Shown: positions 26,671-35,717, counted from the stretch's first letter. The stretch: 64,000 nt of DNA from Fluviispira multicolorata (GCF_009208585.1 NZ_WFLN01000005.1:269470-333469); one strand, 5' to 3'. Notes: generated by a model from the sequence alone, not told the origin. Numbers and translations are program-made.

Positions 26671-27609
26671 TTAGGGTGTGTAAATGGCGATGGAGGTAGG
26701 GTTTTGAAAATTATATCCAGTTAAGTTGCAATTTGTTAATGATCCATCACTTTGAATATTACACTTACTAACTGAATCATCTTCATTGTTTACAATATAA
26801 GCAAAATTATTAAATATAGCTAAATCATTGGCATTATTAAATCCAACAGCTTTTATTCTGCAATTTACTAAAGTTCCATCTGAATTTTCATTACATACAG
26901 ATACACTATCACCTCCATTATTTAATATAAATGCATATTTATTATTAAATACAATCCTTCTTGAATTATTGAATGTAGAACCTGTTTCATTGCAATGTGC
27001 TAATTGTCTGTTTTTAATAAAGCAATATGTAATAGTCTCTTTCGAATCACCTGTAATATATGCTATTCCGTTTTGAATAGTAATCCGTCTAGGTTCCTTA
27101 AATCTAAAATATAAGGTATTTCCACAATTACTTAAAGTATTATCATAATTTTGTTTACAATATGAAACCGAATTGCCTGAGTAATTTGAAATAAAGGCAT
27201 ATCCACTAAAAAAGGCAATTCCCATGGGAGATGTAATATTCGTATTAGACAAATTGCAAATGGATAGAATTCCATTGTAATTCACTGGGCAGTAGCTAAT
27301 GGTATTAGAACTAGAATTTGATAAATAAGCATTATTATTGTTATCGAAATCAATTGTATAAGGATTGCTTGACTTTGGAGCCGTTGGTAGGCAACTGCTG
27401 AATGTACCATCTTTATTAACAATACAAGATGTAACTCCAAAACCATCACTGTTTACATTATTTACAACAAAAGCATATGTTATATTTTGACTTACTGTAA
27501 AATGCTGCGTTTCTCTCAATTTATTTAAATCAATGGAATATGCTTGCATACTAAATATTATGAATAATGCGGGCCAAGCTAAACCTTTTTTAATCCATGA
27601 AAAAATCAT
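26671..27609 (-). CDS. Exported beta-propeller with one cysteine pair per blade
   Basis: A 312-residue protein with a signal peptide (to about residue 25, MQAYS) and then about six or seven repeats of 43-45 residues. Each repeat has the pattern AF(I/V)xNxxxxSVSxC, about nine residues, then DGTLxxC, then FxNPxxIAI. The YxxNxxxxSVS strand pattern is typical of 40-residue beta-propeller blades, and the Cys pair in each blade would form a hairpin-locking disulfide in the periplasm or outside. GGGAG precedes the start. Relatives with the same blade are found in Legionella-like bacteria, from memory of the family style. It is a candidate secreted binding protein. Confidence 0.78.
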   Translation of the reverse strand: MIFSWIKKGLAWPALFIIFSMQAYSIDLNKLRETQHFTVSQNITYAFVVNNVNSDGFGVTSCIVNKDGTFSSCLPTAPKSSNPYTIDFDNNNNAYLSNSSSNTISYCPVNYNGILSICNLSNTNITSPMGIAFFSGYAFISNYSGNSVSYCKQNYDNTLSNCGNTLYFRFKEPRRITIQNGIAYITGDSKETITYCFIKNRQLAHCNETGSTFNNSRRIVFNNKYAFILNNGGDSVSVCNENSDGTLVNCRIKAVGFNNANDLAIFNNFAYIVNNEDDSVSKCNIQSDGSLTNCNLTGYNFQNPTSIAIYTP

Positions 27610-27770
27610 AGCAACTCCCTGTTATAAATTTTCTTTTAGTTAAACTCACAAAGAGTACAAAAAAATAAAAAATAACTATATTGTCAAAATACTGACCATC
27701 ATTGTCCCTTGATATGGGGTGCCCCCAATATCATTACCCAAAGACATTAACACTAAAATTGTTCCATACT

Positions 27771-27804
27771 GGTGCGCGACTCGGATTCGTGTAAAAAACG
27801 CACT
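27771..27804 (+). repeat. Left arm of a 34-bp imperfect inverted repeat
   Basis: Begins GGTGCGCGACTC and ends AAAAAACGCACT. Its reverse complement matches 27991-28024 at 29 of 34 positions. The partner arm lies inside the 3' end of the transposase gene, 186 bases away. This arm is outside any gene. Confidence 0.75.
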
Positions 27805-27929
27805 TGCTTAAAAAATTTGCAAAAAATTAATGTCAATTTGAAGCAAACTCTATCTTTACAATTTAAAAGCCAAATTTTCTGTCAACATAGACTCACTTTT
27901 TTATTTAACTGACAGATTTTAAATGAACT

Positions 27930-29144
27930 CTATGGCTCCAAACTGACATTTTTAAGAAAGATATAATTAAATTTGTTTAAAAATACGGCTAGTGCGTTTT
28001 TTACGTGAATATGCGTCGCGCACCTTATAGACTGTACATTCTTTTGGTGTAATTCATTCGGCGATAAATGTAAGGAAATAATTAATGCAAATGGTAGACA
28101 GATGGAAAGATCTGCTGCTACCTTACCCGTACACGAAAGCTTACCAAAAGATAATTTTTGCTTTAAATTTCTAAATAGTTCTTCGATCAACCAGCGTTTT
28201 CTTCCAAGTTCATATAGAAATGCGCCACTTATTTTCAGATCATTTGTTACGTAAATTGAAAAATGACAGGAATCAGTTAACTTATTGTAAACTGCAATTG
28301 TTTTTAATATTGATTTTCTTCCCTTAATGTATACAAAGCTTTCTTGTATGTACTTTGTTTTCCTTGATCTTTTTTGATGCTCTGTTTTTAAAAGTTTGAC
28401 TCTGTATCTCGTTTTATTTTTAAAGTGAGATTTCCAAGTTTTCCAAGGCACTTTAGATGATTTGCAATGCCTAACCTTTCGATTATCTTTTGTATGAATG
28501 CAAAAAGAAACTTTCATGTCATCTAAATTCTGCATTAAAGATATCGAGTCAAACCAAGAATCTAATGCGACCGGAAGAATTGGATATCCTTCGTCAAAAA
28601 TATCTTTTAAAAGTTTGATTGTTAACTCATGTCCAGATTCAACAACTTTACCATCAATTTTTTTACAGATAAAATAGTGCAAAGGTAATGCATAACCTTT
28701 TCTTTTATTTACAAGAGAAAGTACAAATATTTTTTGGCCCGTATATACATTATTATTGCTTTTACCCCAATTACCAATACCAAACACATTTTTCCCTGAC
28801 TTTATATTTGAAGTATCATCGATTGCATAACAAAAATTTTCATCATTTATTTCATTTTTTAATTTATTCAAAACTCCCGAACGTAACCTTCTCATAAATC
28901 GATTTGCAGTAAACTTATGTAAATTACTTTGAATGGACAAAACGGATTGACTCCATCCCAATTCCCTTGCGGCAGAAGATAAACTCTTCATCCCAAACAG
29001 ATGCAAGCATAAAAGAACACAAATACAATTATAATTGCTTGGAGTTTCAAAAAATACATCTTTATAGCGGTCTGCTACTTTACGAATTTCATTTGGTGCT
29101 GTAATACTTATCATAGGTGACTCTTGGTTAGATTTTTTTTGCAA
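27930..29144 (-). CDS. IS4-type DDE transposase
   Basis: A 404-residue transposase. The catalytic acids are visible: D in YAIDDTSN, D in LPVALDSWF and E in the YREK-like WLIEELFRNLKQKL. The frame is intact. The TTG at 29144 has AAAGG at good distance; an ATG at 29114 is an alternative. A short AACATAGAC match lies 38 bases before the start and 38 bases after the stop in inverted order, which could be part of the terminal repeats, but it is too short to fix the ends. The last about 30 residues are encoded within the 254-base segment bounded by the 34-bp inverted repeat. Confidence 0.88.
   Translation of the reverse strand: MQKKSNQESPMISITAPNEIRKVADRYKDVFFETPSNYNCICVLLCLHLFGMKSLSSAARELGWSQSVLSIQSNLHKFTANRFMRRLRSGVLNKLKNEINDENFCYAIDDTSNIKSGKNVFGIGNWGKSNNNVYTGQKIFVLSLVNKRKGYALPLHYFICKKIDGKVVESGHELTIKLLKDIFDEGYPILPVALDSWFDSISLMQNLDDMKVSFCIHTKDNRKVRHCKSSKVPWKTWKSHFKNKTRYRVKLLKTEHQKRSRKTKYIQESFVYIKGRKSILKTIAVYNKLTDSCHFSIYVTNDLKISGAFLYELGRKRWLIEELFRNLKQKLSFGKLSCTGKVAADLSICLPFALIISLHLSPNELHQKNVQSIRCATHIHVKNALAVFLNKFNYIFLKNVSLEP
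27991..28024 (-). repeat. Right arm of the 34-bp inverted repeat, inside the transposase gene
   Basis: Encodes CATHIHVKNAL of the transposase C-terminus on the minus strand. The left arm read on the plus strand would encode CATRIRVKNALA followed by a stop. Together the arms bound a 254-base segment that contains the transposase stop codon. Confidence 0.75.
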
Positions 29145-29398
29145 CTAAACCTTTATCTTGAGTCACTCAATTTGTCTATGTTTTAAGCCTGCGGAACGCA
29201 ATTCTCTTTAAATTTCTATATGTATTTATGAGTTTTTTTTGTATTCTGCTGTTAACTTGTCTGGAAACTTGGGTTAACTGTAAATAGCGATGTGTGATCA
29301 TTCTAAGCTCAGAAGATATATCATGGAAAATTCTCTTTTTTTATATTATGAGATATTATAAGTATTATTTTCCTTTAAATGCAATTTTATCTCTTCAT

Positions 29399-29530
29399 TC
29401 ATTTTTCAGGCCAAGTTTTATGATCTTTTATTCTTGTAAAACGTTCTTCACTCACGGCACATAGAACTGAATTATTTGCAATGATACAAGCTCCTGCTTG
29501 ATCATTGTTTGTGACCGCAAGAATTTTCAT
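29399..29530 (-). pseudogene. N-terminal stub of a NodU/CmcH-type carbamoyltransferase
   Basis: An ATG with an AAGGA site opens a 43-codon frame: MKILAVTNNDQAGACIIAN, then VSEERFTRIKDHKTWPEK and a stop. This matches the extreme N-terminus of O-carbamoyltransferases (normally more than 500 residues), whose first strand and EERFTRxKH motif belong to the Kae1-like domain. Everything downstream is missing. It stands beside an IS element, so an IS-linked deletion is the likely cause. The promoter and ribosome site seem intact. Confidence 0.7.
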
Positions 29531-29652
29531 CTAATTATCCTTAAAGCGATTTTAAAATAATAGGATTTTAAAAAAAAATATCTGTAAAGTAAAAATTATG
29601 TAAGCATGAATATATTTAAAATATTATGTTATTTATGTCAACAATTTTATAT

Positions 29653-30306
29653 TTAAAATTTTTCTACTAATAAATGTCTATCGAATTTTTCGCTTATTAA
29701 AAATTTCCAAGCGTCTAATACTTCATAAGGCAGAGCGCATTCTTTTTGATATCCGATCTTTGGGTATTCTATTATTCTATGTAAATCACCAACCATTTCG
29801 TCAATTAATCCTAAGACACCCACGGAATTTGAAACTCCCCAAGGGAATTCAAAATCAGGAGCATCGACATAATAAATTATATTTGGATTATTGATTGGTA
29901 TTGATAATCCAAGCCGTCGCACTGTATTTGGTTTTGTAATAAAAAGAATACTTTTTGCTTCAGGAAAATGTTGAGAGGAAAATATAATATTTTCGGCAAG
30001 ATTTGTTGCTCTTTCTTCTCGAAAAATATTTTTTGCTGAAATGCCTTGATTGAGGGCTCTTTTATAAAAAACCTCTGCTTCTGTTTCACTCCACAAATGC
30101 TTTGTCCAGTTGCCCGTATTGCCAGAAACAATTAATTTATCGGCATAACCCTCTTTTAGCAATGCGCAGGCATAATCGCACACCCTTAAATCATACGAGC
30201 CACAGGCAACGAGTAAGTCACATTTGGTTCGCGACCTTCCAGCGCAAAGAAAATCCCATAGAATTTTTGCCTTTTGTAGAACGGTTGAGCCATTTAAATT
30301 TTGCAT
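29653..30306 (-). CDS. YdcF-family protein (DUF218)
   Basis: A 217-residue cytoplasmic-type protein of the ElyC/SanA/YdcF superfamily. It has LLVACGSYDLRV in the nucleotide-binding loop, LIVSGNTGNWTK, the SETEAEVFYKRALNQGI helix, EERATNLAENIIFS and the ITKPNTVRR motif. Unlike ElyC or SanA it has no membrane segment, and so resembles E. coli YdcF, a possible SAM-binding protein of unknown function. Beyond its stop on the same strand lie the carbamoyltransferase stub and the transposase. Confidence 0.85.
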   Translation of the reverse strand: MQNLNGSTVLQKAKILWDFLCAGRSRTKCDLLVACGSYDLRVCDYACALLKEGYADKLIVSGNTGNWTKHLWSETEAEVFYKRALNQGISAKNIFREERATNLAENIIFSSQHFPEAKSILFITKPNTVRRLGLSIPINNPNIIYYVDAPDFEFPWGVSNSVGVLGLIDEMVGDLHRIIEYPKIGYQKECALPYEVLDAWKFLISEKFDRHLLVEKF

Positions 30307-30394
30307 TGAACTCTTTTCTCCTTTTGGAAAGCAGAAGTTGACTGGTGTTTAAAAATACTAGATTTCATATAACACTATTTGATGGCTTCATTTA

Positions 30395-31318
30395 TTAAAC
30401 TAAAGGACTAGTGGCTCTTTTATAAAGTTTATAGGTTAAATAGTCAATTAAGTTATTTGCAGATGGGATATGCGAGCTGGGGAAACCGATCCATTTTGCA
30501 ACAGATTTATTAGCATTTTCAGCATAATAAATAGGTACTTCTGAATATGCTTTTGACAACGCACTTTTTATTTGTTCAGGTCCAATGTGTTTTAAGAAGC
30601 GTATTGTCTTTTGAAATTCACCTTCGGGATTGTTGTATAAGCCAAAATGATCATAGTCTTTGTAGTGATTTGTAGGCCTTCCAAGTGCACTAAAACCAGA
30701 CCAAGGAACACTTTTATAATTCATACGATCTTGAAATTGAGCAAAGCTCCAACCATGGTCAATTTTAACAAAATGGTACCTGTTCTTTTCAGTAGATGTT
30801 CCGATATTTGCAATGTGAACGTCGTAATCCCCAACCCACAGTGATGTAGCCAAAATACGACCTAAATTAGAATTTTTAAAAACGTTTACAAAATGTTTTG
30901 AGTCTTTTGAATGAAAGGTATTTAAAAAACGAGGTCTTTCTTTATAGCCCATTATTTTATGTATTTCAAAAAAATCTTCAAAAAAAACGGAACCAATATA
31001 AATATTATAATGGAGATCATTTTTTTTCATATTTTTTGTAAGAGTGACATCATTGTATTTTGAAAAAAAAATATTTGCTGCATAACCAGGTATAACTAAT
31101 TCATAAATTGCTTTGGCTAAAAATTCACAAATTGTTTCTCCATCATTTCGACCTTGCTTAAATAAAATTGTATATTTTTGATTGTTAATGTTTTTTTCAT
31201 AAATACCTCCATGTGGACAACGTGAGACTTGTCCTCCAAATTTTTTACCTTTTTTTGAATAATCTATTATAAATTTAGGAAATGTTGGCATTGATTTATT
31301 TATTGAATTACTTAGCAT
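30395..31318 (-). CDS. Protein-kinase/PI-kinase-fold protein, possible effector
   Basis: A 307-residue protein, start set at 31318 by AGAGGTG; an upstream in-frame TTG lacks a site. It shows the order of a kinase-like fold: a lysine-bearing strand (YTILFKQGRNDGETICEFLAK), a catalytic-loop-like segment WVGDYDVHIANI (D-x-H-x-x-N) and a DFG-like VKIDHGWSF. This arrangement occurs in HipA/PI4-kinase-like proteins and in the LepB N-terminal domain of Legionella effectors; the latter resemblance is from memory. It has no signal peptide. Monocistronic between the ydcF-like gene and frr. A lipid or protein kinase role is inferred. Confidence 0.6.
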   Translation of the reverse strand: MLSNSINKSMPTFPKFIIDYSKKGKKFGGQVSRCPHGGIYEKNINNQKYTILFKQGRNDGETICEFLAKAIYELVIPGYAANIFFSKYNDVTLTKNMKKNDLHYNIYIGSVFFEDFFEIHKIMGYKERPRFLNTFHSKDSKHFVNVFKNSNLGRILATSLWVGDYDVHIANIGTSTEKNRYHFVKIDHGWSFAQFQDRMNYKSVPWSGFSALGRPTNHYKDYDHFGLYNNPEGEFQKTIRFLKHIGPEQIKSALSKAYSEVPIYYAENANKSVAKWIGFPSSHIPSANNLIDYLTYKLYKRATSPLV

Positions 31319-31481
31319 GAACACCTCTGAGAAAGAATTATTTATTTTGTATAATAATTTGGGTGATATGAAATTAAATATAAAAACCAATTAAGGTTTT
31401 CTACTTAAAATATAATTGAAATTTATCAAATTGACAAGAGTTGTTATTTAAAAATATAATCTAAAAAAATGAATGAATTAA

Positions 31482-31517
31482 AAAAAAACACCTCGAGAAA
31501 TGTCGTGGTGTTTTTTT
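31482..31517 (-). terminator. Rho-independent terminator of frr
   Basis: An 11-bp stem (AAAAAAACACC / GGTGTTTTTTT) extended by three pairs after one mismatch, 18 bases beyond the frr stop. T-runs exist on both strands, so it can also stop transcription from the left. Confidence 0.85.
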
Positions 31518-31534
31518 AAATCAAATCTAATTGA

Positions 31535-32095
31535 CTACATAGTTAGAACTTCTTTTTCTTTTGCAACGCAAAGCTCATCCACTTTTTTTGCATAAGTATC
31601 TGTTAATTTCTGAACTTCTTCACTTGCCCGCTTGACTTCGTCTTCGGACCAACCATGCTCTTTTTGTGAAGCTTTTGCTTTTGTATTTCCATCTTGACGG
31701 TGGTGGCGCACAGCAACTTTAGCTTCTTCTGCAATTTTTTTAACTTGTTTCGCTATTTCTTTACGGCGTTCTTCGGAAAGAGCAGGAATAGGAATACGAA
31801 TGACTTTTCCATCATTATTTGGAGTCAAACCTAACCCAGAGGTTAAAATAGCTTTTTCAACAATGGGTAACATGCTTTTATCAAATGGATTGACTGTGAT
31901 TAAGCGTGCTTCTGGAGTTGCTAGAGTCGCAACTTTGCTAAGTGGCATTTGTGTTCCATAGGAATCAACTCTGACATCGTCAAGAAGAGATGCTGAGGCT
32001 CTGCCCGTTCTAATTTTTTGTAAATCAGATTTTAATGAATTGATTGTTTTTTCCATGCCTTCTTTAACTTTGTCGACAAGTTGCTTTTTATCCAT
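31535..32095 (-). CDS. frr: Ribosome recycling factor
   Basis: Separates ribosomal subunits after termination together with EF-G. It has the full length of 186 residues. Signature stretches are LQKIRTGRASASLLDDV, TVNPFDKSMLPIVEKAI, LGLTPNNDGKVIRIPIPALSEERRKE and the VRHHRQDGN segment, typical of RRF domain I. An AGGAT site lies before the ATG. The usual upstream partners tsf and pyrH are not adjacent here; instead an LpoB-like lipoprotein gene precedes it, with its own terminator between. Confidence 0.97.
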   Translation of the reverse strand: MDKKQLVDKVKEGMEKTINSLKSDLQKIRTGRASASLLDDVRVDSYGTQMPLSKVATLATPEARLITVNPFDKSMLPIVEKAILTSGLGLTPNNDGKVIRIPIPALSEERRKEIAKQVKKIAEEAKVAVRHHRQDGNTKAKASQKEHGWSEDEVKRASEEVQKLTDTYAKKVDELCVAKEKEVLTM

Positions 32096-32121
32096 GAGCT
32101 ATCCTTTTCTATAAATACAAA

Positions 32122-32141
32122 AAGCAGTCTTAAAACTGCTT
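32122..32141 (-). terminator. Terminator downstream of the LpoB-like gene
   Basis: A 7-bp stem AAGCAGT / ACTGCTT with a 6-base loop, followed on the minus strand by five T in the transcript direction. It lies 20 bases after the lipoprotein stop and separates it from frr. Confidence 0.65.
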
Positions 32142-32160
32142 GAGATCAATTTGAATTTTA

Positions 32161-32787
32161 TTACCAACCAATACTACTTCTTTTGAAGTTTTTTCTAATT
32201 TTTTCGATACCGCTCCAAACAAGTTCTCCTGTGGAAATATTTGTGAGCTTCATTTCAATTTGATATTGAACGGAACTCTTGCCACCTTGCTTTGAATTGA
32301 TACTAGAAATTGCTCCTGACAGAAAGAAATCAGCTCCATGTTGATTTCCAGGGCCTTTAACCGCTCCTTTTTTAACCACACCAGACTGCTGGTATTTGTA
32401 TTCATCTAATATTTTTTTACGGAGATCTCCATCTAAGAAACGAACTTTTCCATTGTTGAGAATTTGACTGCGGAGATCTTCGAAAAGTGCTTTAGTATCA
32501 ATGACTTCACTTGTTCTGTTTTCCATATCGTCAACTAAAACAAAGGGTCTATCTGCTGCTTTCTTTTGCATATCTTCGCGCCAGTTGAGAATCCATGGTG
32601 CTGCAGTCATGTCCGTTACCATTTTTTTAACAGTTTGAGTGGCATCAGTTGGATTCCAGCGATCATCTAAAATTTGTGCTTGATCAGGATCGCCATAATC
32701 CCCTTGGAACGACGTACAGCTTGTGAGAGATAAAGTGCTTGCGATGAATAAAGACGATACAGAAATCACTTTTTTCATTTTTAACAT
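32161..32787 (-). CDS. LpoB-like outer-membrane lipoprotein (PBP activator family)
   Basis: A 208-residue lipoprotein. The start at 32787 is set by AAGGAATA; a longer frame has no site. The lipobox is LTSC at about residues 18-21. The mature domain resembles LpoB, the outer-membrane activator of PBP1b: FVLVDDMENRTSEVIDTKALFEDL, then VRFLDGD and the C-terminal IEMKLTNISTGELVWSGIEKIRK. In enterobacteria LpoB reaches the peptidoglycan synthase through a disordered linker; here the linker (residues 22-60) is short. Divergent from nadB with a shared 174-base promoter region. Confidence 0.78.
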   Translation of the reverse strand: MLKMKKVISVSSLFIASTLSLTSCTSFQGDYGDPDQAQILDDRWNPTDATQTVKKMVTDMTAAPWILNWREDMQKKAADRPFVLVDDMENRTSEVIDTKALFEDLRSQILNNGKVRFLDGDLRKKILDEYKYQQSGVVKKGAVKGPGNQHGADFFLSGAISSINSKQGGKSSVQYQIEMKLTNISTGELVWSGIEKIRKNFKRSSIGW

Positions 32788-32961
32788 CGAATATTCCTTT
32801 CTTTCATTAAATAAAAAAATAACCAGAACAAGAGAATTAGTATTTCTTAGGTTAAACATTTGCAAGTATATGCGTTTTATTTGCAAGCTTGCAAGAGTAA
32901 ACTATCACGCATAATGTGCTTTCTCGAGTTTAGTGAGCTTCACTCTGTAAAGGTTTTAGCA

Positions 32962-34599
32962 ATGAAGAAGAAATCATCTCTCCAAGTTATTGATAATGTA
33001 ACATTTGATTTTTTGATTATTGGAAGTGGTGTAGCAGGAGCTTCACTTGCACTTAAGTTGAGCGCATATGGAAAAGTAGGATTATTGTGTAAAGAGTCTT
33101 TCTTTGAATGTAATACCCGTTGGGCACAAGGTGGAATTGCATCGGTTTTAAGTGAAAATGATAGTTATAATTTGCATATTAAGGACACTTTAATAGCTGG
33201 AGCGGGCCTTTGTCATGAAAAAACAGTTGAAAAAGTTATTGGAGCAGGTCCAAATACAATTAAACAATTGATAAACTTAGGTGTGCAGTTTACTCAAAAC
33301 TCAAATGAAAATCGACTTTATTATGAATATCATCTTACAAAAGAAGGTGGACACAGCGCAAGACGTATCATTCATGCTGCAGATATGACTGGAATTGCTT
33401 TGCAAGATACTTTATCAAGCAAGGTAACAGAAAATAAAAATATTGTATTACTTGAATATCATACAGCAATTGATCTTATTGTAACCGATAAAGTGACTCC
33501 TGATTTTTCCCGCAATCGAGCCCTTGGAGCTTATGTCTTAAACGAAAAAAGCAAGTGTATTTATGCTATTTTGGCAAAAGCAACAATTTTGGCGACGGGA
33601 GGCCATGGAAAACTTTATCTGTATACTTCTAATCCAGATGTTGCTTCAGGAGATGGAGTGGCCATGGCGTGGCGTGCGGGAGCTCGAGTTGCAAATTTAG
33701 AGTTTATGCAGTTTCATCCGACTTGTTTATACAGTCCTAAGACAAAGAATTTTCTTATTTCCGAGGCTCTGCGTGGTGAAGGAGCTCTTTTAAAGACCCT
33801 TGATGGTCAAAGATTTATGGAAAATATTCATCCTTTAAAAGAATTAGCGCCCAGAGATATTGTTGCAAGAGCTATCGATTCTCAGATAAAAAAATCAGGA
33901 GATCCTTATGTTCTTCTTGATATTTCTCATAAGGAGCCTGAATTTATTAAAACACATTTTCCAGGCATATATGCAAAATGTCTTGAAATTGGACTCGATA
34001 TCACTCAAAATGCTATTCCCGTAGTTCCTGCCGCACATTATAGCTGTGGTGGAATCGTAACTGATATTCGAGGAAGAACGGGCATTAAGTCGTTATGGGC
34101 ATTGGGTGAAGTTGCCTGTACGGGGCTTCATGGTGCAAATCGATTGGCATCAAATTCTTTATTAGAAGGACTTGTTTTTGCAGATTTTGTTTATGAAGAT
34201 ATAAAAAACTTATTGTCTGATTTAAATCTTTATAGGAATCCTGATGTTCCAAAATGGGAATTAGGCACTGCGGCAGAGCCCGATGAGATGGTTGTTATCA
34301 GTCAACTTTGGGACGAAATTCGGAGAACGATGTGGAATTATGTTGGTATTGTAAGAACGGAAAAAAGATTGGCACGAGCCGCTGCGCGAATCGATCAAAT
34401 ATGCCAAGAAATAGAAACGTATTATTGGAATATAATTCCAAGTCGCTCTTTAATTGAAGTAAGAAACTTAGCAACTGTTGCACAACTCACTGTTAAATGT
34501 GCAAGAATGCGTAAAGAGAGTCGAGGAATTCATTATTCTTTAGACTATCCTTTAACAGATGATATAAAATATAAAAAAGACACAGTGGTCTTGAGTTAG
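32962..34599 (+). CDS. nadB: L-aspartate oxidase
   Basis: FAD enzyme that oxidises aspartate to iminoaspartate, the first step of NAD synthesis. I start at 32962 (AAAGG site, nine bases), giving 545 residues like E. coli NadB. Visible motifs are the FAD-binding FLIIGSGVAGASLALKL, NTRWAQGGIASV, GGHSARRIIHAADMTG, LATGGHGKLY, the catalytic-Arg region EALRGEGALL and the C-terminal LHGANRLASNSLLEGLVF. nadA and nadC are not in the window. A glycosyltransferase gene follows after 25 bases on the same strand. Confidence 0.95.
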   Translation: MKKKSSLQVIDNVTFDFLIIGSGVAGASLALKLSAYGKVGLLCKESFFECNTRWAQGGIASVLSENDSYNLHIKDTLIAGAGLCHEKTVEKVIGAGPNTIKQLINLGVQFTQNSNENRLYYEYHLTKEGGHSARRIIHAADMTGIALQDTLSSKVTENKNIVLLEYHTAIDLIVTDKVTPDFSRNRALGAYVLNEKSKCIYAILAKATILATGGHGKLYLYTSNPDVASGDGVAMAWRAGARVANLEFMQFHPTCLYSPKTKNFLISEALRGEGALLKTLDGQRFMENIHPLKELAPRDIVARAIDSQIKKSGDPYVLLDISHKEPEFIKTHFPGIYAKCLEIGLDITQNAIPVVPAAHYSCGGIVTDIRGRTGIKSLWALGEVACTGLHGANRLASNSLLEGLVFADFVYEDIKNLLSDLNLYRNPDVPKWELGTAAEPDEMVVISQLWDEIRRTMWNYVGIVRTEKRLARAAARIDQICQEIETYYWNIIPSRSLIEVRNLATVAQLTVKCARMRKESRGIHYSLDYPLTDDIKYKKDTVVLS

Positions 34600-34624
34600 T
34601 TATTTTAAGTAAAATGGAGTATAA

Positions 34625-35707
34625 ATGACAAAGCTTTCTCTCATAATTCCTACTTATAATGAAAGTAAAAATATTCCTATTTTACTTGATAAACTAAACT
34701 TATGTCTATCTGACATAGATAAAGAAGTGATTGTAGTTGACGACAACTCGCCAGATAAAACATGGGAAATTGCAAGGGAATTATCATCTCAATATCCTTG
34801 GCTTAAAGTCATTCGTAGAATGACAGATAGAGGTTTGAGTTCAGCTGTAATAGCTGGTTTTGAACAAGCAGAAGGAAAGATTCTCGCTGTGATGGATTCC
34901 GATCTTCAGCATGATGAAGAAGCCATCGTTCATTTTCTAATTGCATTTGAAAATGGTGCAAATATTGTAGTTGGTTCACGAAAAGTAGATGGTGGAAGCG
35001 TCGAAAACTGGAGTCCAATACGTAAATTTGTTTCTTGGGTTGCAACACTTATGGCAAAAATGGCGTTGCCTTGTAACGTAACAGACCCAATGAGCGGTTT
35101 TTTTGCAATGAACCGAAATGTTTATTTAGAAAATAAGAGTAAAATTAACCCAAGAGGATTCAAAATATTATTAGAATTTTTGGCACGAGCTGAAAATGTA
35201 CATGTAAAAGAGGTTGGGTATACTTTTAAAGGCCGTATTCATGGAGAAAGTAAGCTCTCAAGTCGTGTTATTTATGACTATATTCATGCTCTTTATGAAT
35301 TAAGTCTTGGTCAATATATTCCTACTCGATTTATCAAGTACGGAATTATTGGAGCATCGGGATTATTAATTGCAACAATGGTCATTTTTATTTGCCAAGA
35401 GTTTACTTCTCTTTCAAATGCAAATGCTGTGTCCATTTCTATTGAAATAAGTATATTAACAAATTTCTTTTTAAATAATTTTTGGACTTTTAGAGATAAT
35501 AAATTAAATGGATTTTGGAAAATGTCGCGTGGGCTTATTACATTTCATGCAATATGCTTAGGTGGTGCCTTTATTAATCAAGGTATTGCTTTAAAAATGC
35601 TTAGTTTTGGCTTTGATGTTTATTTGTCAAATGCTTTAGGATATTTTATTGCTGCAATTTGGAATTATATGATCAATGTTAATATCACTTGGAAAGCTAA
35701 AAATTAA
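34625..35707 (+). CDS. Polyprenyl-phosphate glycosyltransferase (GT2) fused to a GtrA membrane domain
   Basis: A 360-residue bimodular enzyme. Residues 1-225 are a GT2 domain like dolichol-phosphate mannosyltransferase: IIPTYNESKNIPILLDKL, VVDDNSPDKT, MDSDLQHDEEAI (DxD) and DPMSGFFAMNRNVY. Residues 236-360 are a GtrA domain with four helices (IPTRFIKYGIIGASGLL to YMINVNITWKAKN). Such fusions make undecaprenyl- or dolichyl-phosphate sugars and flip them for envelope glycan decoration. GGAG precedes the ATG. It converges on the recombinase-like gene. Confidence 0.9.
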   Translation: MTKLSLIIPTYNESKNIPILLDKLNLCLSDIDKEVIVVDDNSPDKTWEIARELSSQYPWLKVIRRMTDRGLSSAVIAGFEQAEGKILAVMDSDLQHDEEAIVHFLIAFENGANIVVGSRKVDGGSVENWSPIRKFVSWVATLMAKMALPCNVTDPMSGFFAMNRNVYLENKSKINPRGFKILLEFLARAENVHVKEVGYTFKGRIHGESKLSSRVIYDYIHALYELSLGQYIPTRFIKYGIIGASGLLIATMVIFICQEFTSLSNANAVSISIEISILTNFFLNNFWTFRDNKLNGFWKMSRGLITFHAICLGGAFINQGIALKMLSFGFDVYLSNALGYFIAAIWNYMINVNITWKAKN

Positions 35708-35717
35708 TTTTGTTTTT

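Noticed and set aside
27710..27733. Hairpin TGATATGGGG...CCCC-CA-ATATCA upstream of the propeller gene
   Set aside because: Strong stem but with a bulge and no T-run; it could be a regulatory hairpin or IS debris and I cannot assign it.
29117..29166. Inverted GTGACTC / GAGTCAC around the transposase start
   Set aside because: Arms of seven bases in an AT-rich leader with a 36-base loop; may affect transposase expression but is too weak to call.
27884..29182. AACATAGAC in inverted order on both sides of the transposase as IS terminal repeats
   Set aside because: Only nine bases match and similarity does not extend either way; no target duplication is visible, so the IS ends stay undefined.
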